A DNA stretch of 64,000 nt, taken from the NCBI GenBank assembly GCA_965234685.1, contig OZ248539.1:310001-374000 (forward strand). Reading direction: 5' to 3'. The DNA is from Fimbriimonas planktonicus (GTDB taxonomy: Bacteria > Armatimonadota > Fimbriimonadia > Fimbriimonadales > Fimbriimonadaceae). The position numbers and the translations under genes are program-made. The notes below the pieces were generated by a model. The model saw nothing but the letters and a program-made list of their open reading frames with translations. It did no database searches and had not been told where the DNA came from. Below, one piece after another: positions 60,221 to 64,000 of this stretch (its first letter is position 1; each line of letters begins with the position of its first letter).

Positions 60221-60742
60221 ATGAGCGAAACCCCTGAAGTCACGCCAGAAGAAGTCGCCCCGTCCGGAACCAAACCGGTTGCCGAACACTCTTGGTTACA
60301 AAACCTCGTCGGCGAATGGACCATCACCACCGAAATGTCGATGGGACCAACCGGACCAGAGATGACCAGCGAAGGCAGCGAGACGGTGACCATGCTCGGC
60401 GGACTTTGGGCTTTCGGCGAAGGCGAAATGACGATGCCCGACGGCGAGTCGATGCACCACAAACTGGCCCTTGGGTGGGACGTTTCGTTCAATGAATATC
60501 GCGGCTGCTGGTTCGCCTCCGCGTCATCGCACCTTTGGAAGTATTTCGGCGAGCTGAGCGAAGATGGCAAGGTCATGACCCTCAATTGCGAAGGGCCGAG
60601 CATGGTGAAGGACGGCGAAACCGCAAACTACCGCGACGTACACGAACTCATCGACGAAAACACCCGAACGATGACCGCCTGGGGCCAGAGCGAAGATGGC
60701 AGTTGGCGGTCGTTCATGAAATCCACCTACCGCCGAAAGTAA
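60221..60742 (+). CDS. DUF1579 family protein
   Basis: 173 residues. The opening HSWLQNLVGEWTITTEMSMG, then SEGSETVTMLGGLWAFGEG, ALGWDVSFNEYRGCWFAS and WRSFMKSTYRRK is the DUF1579 pattern of a small beta-barrel. Cytoplasmic, function unknown. A TATAAT box just before the ATG suggests a nearly leaderless transcript. Confidence 0.88.
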   Translation: MSETPEVTPEEVAPSGTKPVAEHSWLQNLVGEWTITTEMSMGPTGPEMTSEGSETVTMLGGLWAFGEGEMTMPDGESMHHKLALGWDVSFNEYRGCWFASASSHLWKYFGELSEDGKVMTLNCEGPSMVKDGETANYRDVHELIDENTRTMTAWGQSEDGSWRSFMKSTYRRK

Positions 60743-60769
60743 CGAAGATCAGTCGGGGTCTGGGAAAGG

Positions 60770-60775
60770 TAGCCT
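60770..60775 (+). promoter_or_regulatory. -10-like TAGCCT, 6 nt before the GH18 gene ATG
   Basis: TAGCCT lies exactly 6 nt upstream of the ATG at 60782, without a ribosome-binding site. Confidence 0.45.
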
Positions 60776-60781
60776 AGCCGA

Positions 60782-61732
60782 ATGCTGCTCACGGCAATGG
60801 CGCTTGGATGGATCAGTCAACAGACCCCAAAACCAAAGTATCCCGACCCTCAACGGTCGGCTTGGATCGTGAGTTGGAACCCCAACTGTCTGAAGGCGCT
60901 GAAGGCTCGAAGAGCAAAGCTGTCTGAGATTCTTCCCGGCTGGCTCACCGTTCAGCCCGATGGTAGCGTGAAGTACGCCTACGGCGTCACCCCACAATTC
61001 CGCGCCGAAGTAAGAAAGATCACAGCCGGCAAAATCCACCTCCTCGGCATGATCAACAACTACGGGGAGAACGGATTTGAGCCCACTCGAATCACAAAAA
61101 TGCTTGCCACCCCGGCGAGTAGAAAGCGGCACATCGATCAGCTTCTGCAGTTCATCAAGGTAGACAAGCTCGACGGATTGGACCTTGATTACGAGGCAAT
61201 GAAAGCCGACGACGTTGACCGCTACAGCGCGTTCGTCCGCGAGCTGAAGGCCGCAATGGGGAAGAAGCACCTCAGCGTCACCGTCCACGCAAAAGAAACC
61301 GACAAAGTGGGTTGGGAAGCGCCAAACGCGCAGGACTGGAAGGCGCTCGGTGCGGCGGCCGATTCGGTGCGCATCATGGCCTACGACTTCCACTGGGATA
61401 CCAGCGAACCCGGGGCGATTGCGCCAAACGATTGGGTCGAGCGAGTGGTCAAGTACGCCCTCACCCGGGTTCCTAGAGAAAAACTGCGACTGGGCGTGGC
61501 GGGTTATGGCTACGACTGGTCCAGAAAACCCGCGTTGAGCCTGCGGATCGAAGACTTTAACCCCCGTGAAGCCGTAATGGATCTCATGAGCGGTGAGCTG
61601 ATGAAAGAAAAGGTCTATTTCTCCGGGTCTCAAGCGATGTGGGCGAAACATGGAATTGCGAAAAGATACGGCATCCCAGGCATCACCATCTGGTATCTCG
61701 GCTCCGATGATCCGGAGTTCTGGAACCGGTGA
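60782..61732 (+). CDS. Glycoside hydrolase family 18-like protein
   Basis: 316 residues, probably exported by a short hydrophobic N-terminus. The GH18 catalytic motif DxxDxDxE is exact: DGLDLDYE (Asp131 to Glu138). SVRIMAYDFHWDTSEPG and LGVAGYGYDWS are further GH18 strands. It may be a chitinase, an ENGase or a spore-type peptidoglycan hydrolase. It overlaps the glycosyltransferase start by GTGA, so the pair is coupled. Confidence 0.9.
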   Translation: MLLTAMALGWISQQTPKPKYPDPQRSAWIVSWNPNCLKALKARRAKLSEILPGWLTVQPDGSVKYAYGVTPQFRAEVRKITAGKIHLLGMINNYGENGFEPTRITKMLATPASRKRHIDQLLQFIKVDKLDGLDLDYEAMKADDVDRYSAFVRELKAAMGKKHLSVTVHAKETDKVGWEAPNAQDWKALGAAADSVRIMAYDFHWDTSEPGAIAPNDWVERVVKYALTRVPREKLRLGVAGYGYDWSRKPALSLRIEDFNPREAVMDLMSGELMKEKVYFSGSQAMWAKHGIAKRYGIPGITIWYLGSDDPEFWNR

Positions 61733-62778
61733 CCCTGCTGTGGGTGCTTTACGGCCTAAACGCGACCGTTAGTACCGTCAATTGGCTGCTGATGAAGCGG
61801 CCAACCCAAAAATTTGATGGCTTAGCCACCGGTTGGATCGCGCTCATTCCGGCTAGAAACGAATCTGAGAACCTGAGGCGACTGCTTCCGGAGTTGGTGA
61901 AACAGATTCCAACCGTCGTTTTCGATGACGATTCGAACGACGGAACCGGAGAAGTTGCCCAGTCCCTCGGCGCGCGTGTAATCCGATCGTCTTCGCCGCT
62001 TCCGCAAGGTTGGACCGGGAAGAATCGAGCCTGTTACACCCTTTGCCACCATGCGCTCGAGAACCCCGAGAACCAGTGGCTAATCCTCCTAGATGCCGAT
62101 ACGGAGGTGTGCCCAGACTTTATTGCGCGTTTAGCCCACATTGCCGAGACGGATCCAAAGCTGGGTGTCATCACGGGAATCCCAAAGGTGTTTCCTGGAC
62201 GCGGGCTCGAACCACTTTTCGCCGCGTGGGTGGGTTGGATTCTGCTCGCGAGCAACCCCTTCGGCCTCGTCGATCGCACCGGGCTCGGGCATAGCCAATT
62301 CCTGAACGGACAAATTCAGGCCTGGCGACGATCCACTTACGAAGCGATCGCGCCGCACGAGGTGGTGAAAGCGCGCATCATGGAGGACGTCGCCATGGGG
62401 CGACTGCTGGCCAAAAAGGGCGTGAAGGTCTGGACTCTCAACCTCACGCAGGTTATGACCGTGCGGATGTACGAAACCTGGCGTCAAGCCTTCGACGGGT
62501 TCAGCAAGAACTCATTCGAAATAACCAATTCTTTTTTGGGCAGTGCGCTGCTCGCACTCTTCCTGCTTTTCTTGGGATGGGGATGGGTTCTTGAACCATC
62601 GACCCTCGCTCTGCTGACGTGGTCCGGCTTAATGGTGTCCCTCTCGGCCCGCGCCTCAAAATGGCCGGTGCTCGTGATGCCGCTAGTTTTGACGATCGGA
62701 GCCTCCACGATTGTCCGCTCGATGATTTGGCGGAAGACCGGAAAAACCAAGTGGAAGGGCCGAACGTATTCCGCCTAG
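61729..62778 (+). CDS. GT2 family membrane glycosyltransferase
   Basis: 349 residues from GTG at 61729, overlapping the GH18 stop. A GT-A domain with ALIPARNESENLRRLLPEL, VFDDDSNDGTGEVA and LILLDADTEVCPDF is flanked by hydrophobic ends: one segment at the N-terminus, three near the C-terminus (about 265-335). It resembles carotenoid or hopanoid-associated glycosyltransferases (CrtQ/HpnB-like). Acceptor unknown. Confidence 0.9.
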   Translation: MTLLWVLYGLNATVSTVNWLLMKRPTQKFDGLATGWIALIPARNESENLRRLLPELVKQIPTVVFDDDSNDGTGEVAQSLGARVIRSSSPLPQGWTGKNRACYTLCHHALENPENQWLILLDADTEVCPDFIARLAHIAETDPKLGVITGIPKVFPGRGLEPLFAAWVGWILLASNPFGLVDRTGLGHSQFLNGQIQAWRRSTYEAIAPHEVVKARIMEDVAMGRLLAKKGVKVWTLNLTQVMTVRMYETWRQAFDGFSKNSFEITNSFLGSALLALFLLFLGWGWVLEPSTLALLTWSGLMVSLSARASKWPVLVMPLVLTIGASTIVRSMIWRKTGKTKWKGRTYSA

Positions 62779-62791
62779 CGGCTCAGCAAAC

Positions 62792-63085
62792 CTAGTGGTG
62801 CGCGTGTTCGGCGGCCGCTTCTGCTTCTTCGTCTCGCTTGGTTGACTTGGGATAAGCGAAGGTGATGAAGGTTGCAACGCCGACGCCAACAAGGAATCCG
62901 ATGATCAGGCCGTTAAGGCCAATTCCTGTAAGGTCTTTCGCCTGCAAATCGTAAACGTGCTTCTTGCCGAAGATCGTGCCGAGGTAGAAGCCGCCAAGCG
63001 TAAACCAAGCGAGTCCGATGGTCCATGCAATGCCAGCCGCGAGCAAATTCCCTTCGTTGGACTTCAATTGGTCAATAAACTTCAT
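62792..63085 (-). CDS. Small two-helix membrane protein, unknown function
   Basis: 97 residues with two membrane helices (about 14-38 and 55-78) and a charged, His-ending tail (KRDEEAEAAAEHAHH) that could bind metal. Not recognised as a family. TACAAT lies 9 nt before the ATG. It is convergent with the glycosyltransferase gene (13-bp gap) and divergent from the GH5 gene. Confidence 0.65.
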   Translation of the reverse strand: MKFIDQLKSNEGNLLAAGIAWTIGLAWFTLGGFYLGTIFGKKHVYDLQAKDLTGIGLNGLIIGFLVGVGVATFITFAYPKSTKRDEEAEAAAEHAHH

Positions 63086-63150
63086 CCCGTAGAAATTGTA
63101 TCCAATCTGGTGTCGCGTCGTAACGGCGAAATGTGATAAAACGAATTATC

Positions 63151-64000
63151 ATGATCGCAGCCCTAGCCCTCCTCGTGTCATCGGCGACCGTAGCGCAAAC
63201 AAAGAACCTGCCGGAACTTTTGCCCCGGGGAGAAAAGATGGTCACGGCCAGCGGAAAGCCCGTCACCCTCAAAGGCTGCAATCTCGGAAACTGGCTGATC
63301 CTCGAAATGTGGATGCTCGAACTCTCGGGCTACAAAGACCAGTACGAGGTGGAGGAGATCCTGACCAGCCGATTTGGCGAGGCAGAGAAGGATCGACTGA
63401 TGGAAACCTTCTACGCCAACTGGATGAAGGACCGAGACTGGAAGCTCATCAAGTCTTTTGGCTTCAACCTAGTTCGGCTCCCACTGAACTATCGAATGTT
63501 CGAAGACGACCGCGCCCCTATGAAGCTGAAGCCAAACGCCTTCCGCTGGGTGGACCTCGCGGTGAAGAAGGCGGCCGAACATGGCATGTACACCATTATC
63601 GACCTCCACGGTATCCAGGGTGGCCAGAGCCCGTACGACCACACAGGGCGAAGCGAACAGAACAAAGTCTGGACGGTTGAATCTAATCAAGTGCGAGCCG
63701 AGTGGCTTTGGAAAGAGTTTGCCAAGCGATACCGCTCGAACCCGAATGTAGTCGCATACGACCTGTTTAACGAGCCATACGGCGGCACCAAACCGCAGCA
63801 AGTAGCTCTCTTCAAGCGGCTGTATCCCGTCGTCCGTGCCATCGACAATAAGAAGTTGATCCTTGCGATGGGCAACTACGACGACTTCGGCCACTACGGA
63901 AACCCGAAGCAGAACGGCTGGAAGAATGTCGGCTTTCAAATGCACTACTATCCCGGTCTGTTCGGCGGCGGAGCGCCGACCGTCCCAACTCACGTCGCGC
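63151..64000 (+). CDS. Secreted GH5 cellulase/glucanase, 3'-truncated by the window edge
   Basis: At least 283 residues, running off the end of the window. A signal peptide (MIAALALLVSSATVAQ) precedes a GH5 barrel opening LKGCNLGNWLILEMWML, similar to exo-beta-1,3-glucanases. The acid/base Glu208 lies in YDLFNEPYGG, and ILAMGNYDDFG and FQMHYYPGLF follow as later strands; the nucleophile Glu would lie past the end. It should cleave beta-glucan outside the cytoplasm. Confidence 0.92.
   Translation, partial: MIAALALLVSSATVAQTKNLPELLPRGEKMVTASGKPVTLKGCNLGNWLILEMWMLELSGYKDQYEVEEILTSRFGEAEKDRLMETFYANWMKDRDWKLIKSFGFNLVRLPLNYRMFEDDRAPMKLKPNAFRWVDLAVKKAAEHGMYTIIDLHGIQGGQSPYDHTGRSEQNKVWTVESNQVRAEWLWKEFAKRYRSNPNVVAYDLFNEPYGGTKPQQVALFKRLYPVVRAIDNKKLILAMGNYDDFGHYGNPKQNGWKNVGFQMHYYPGLFGGGAPTVPTHVA

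Noticed and set aside
63096..63680. Arg/Pro-rich frame of 194 codons on the plus strand
   Set aside because: It is a shifted shadow of the GH5 gene, whose true frame starts at 63151 and continues past the window end.

Overview
The window looks like chromosomal DNA of a Fimbriimonas-like member of the Armatimonadota. This rests on moderately high GC, type IV prepilin N-termini of the ELLVVIAIIAILAAILFPVF kind with an H-x9-DG tail, a PEP-CTERM protein, many secreted glycoside hydrolases and Gfo/Idh/MocA oxidoreductases, and single-copy housekeeping genes scattered among them. The assignment is by family resemblance only. I see no rRNA, IS element, integrase, prophage or CRISPR array.

Layout. 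0-10.6 kb: the 3' part of an S41 protease, two Opp/Dpp permeases, a secreted cyclophilin, a GYF/TM2 protein, an orphan OmpR-type regulator with a lipid kinase, then thyX-tsaE-oxidoreductase-mutL and a GAF protein. 10.7-11.7 kb: an accessory AbiU2-like HEPN gene and a structured gap. 11.7-22.8 kb: ferredoxin-NADP reductase, oxidoreductase, deacetylase and glycosyltransferases, pspA, a lysozyme-like protein, hslU, cysteine desulfurase, pyroglutamyl peptidase. 22.9-31.9 kb: TPR protein, GH76, a HEPN-MNT toxin-antitoxin pair directly behind tRNA-Leu, S9 peptidase, CCA enzyme, recN, and rpmG-rpmF encoding cysteine-poor (zinc-free type) ribosomal proteins. 32-38 kb: DUF3500, prfC, a TIM-barrel-like protein, M50 protease and phytase-like protein. 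38.2-42.3 kb: a flavin-dependent-halogenase-like gene and a lipoprotein between two prepilin genes. 42.4-52 kb: propeller-phosphoesterase, DUF1080, an AT-richer patch with a divergent pseudopilin, DUF1275, cydAB, GNAT. 52-64 kb: GH13 amylase, lipoproteins, PEP-CTERM protein, tRNA-Val followed 0.98 kb later by a repeat of its 3' half, two orphan genes, then a saccharide-degradation run (GH29, GH18, glycosyltransferase, GH5 running off the end).

Genome-wide style. Genes are packed tightly. All ten directly convergent protein-gene pairs are separated by at most 13 bp or overlap, and four of them share a 4-bp YTAR stop-codon overlap. Many starts are GTG or TTG. The strongest unlisted signal is a TAnnnT hexamer exactly 6 nt upstream of the start codon in eight genes, most without a convincing Shine-Dalgarno sequence, plus several near matches. 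This is the signature of leaderless mRNAs as known from Deinococcus. Other points of interest are the tRNA-Val 3'-end repeat that resembles an attachment site, the two HEPN loci, the halogenase-like gene between prepilins, and a pspA terminator lying inside the opposing coding sequence.
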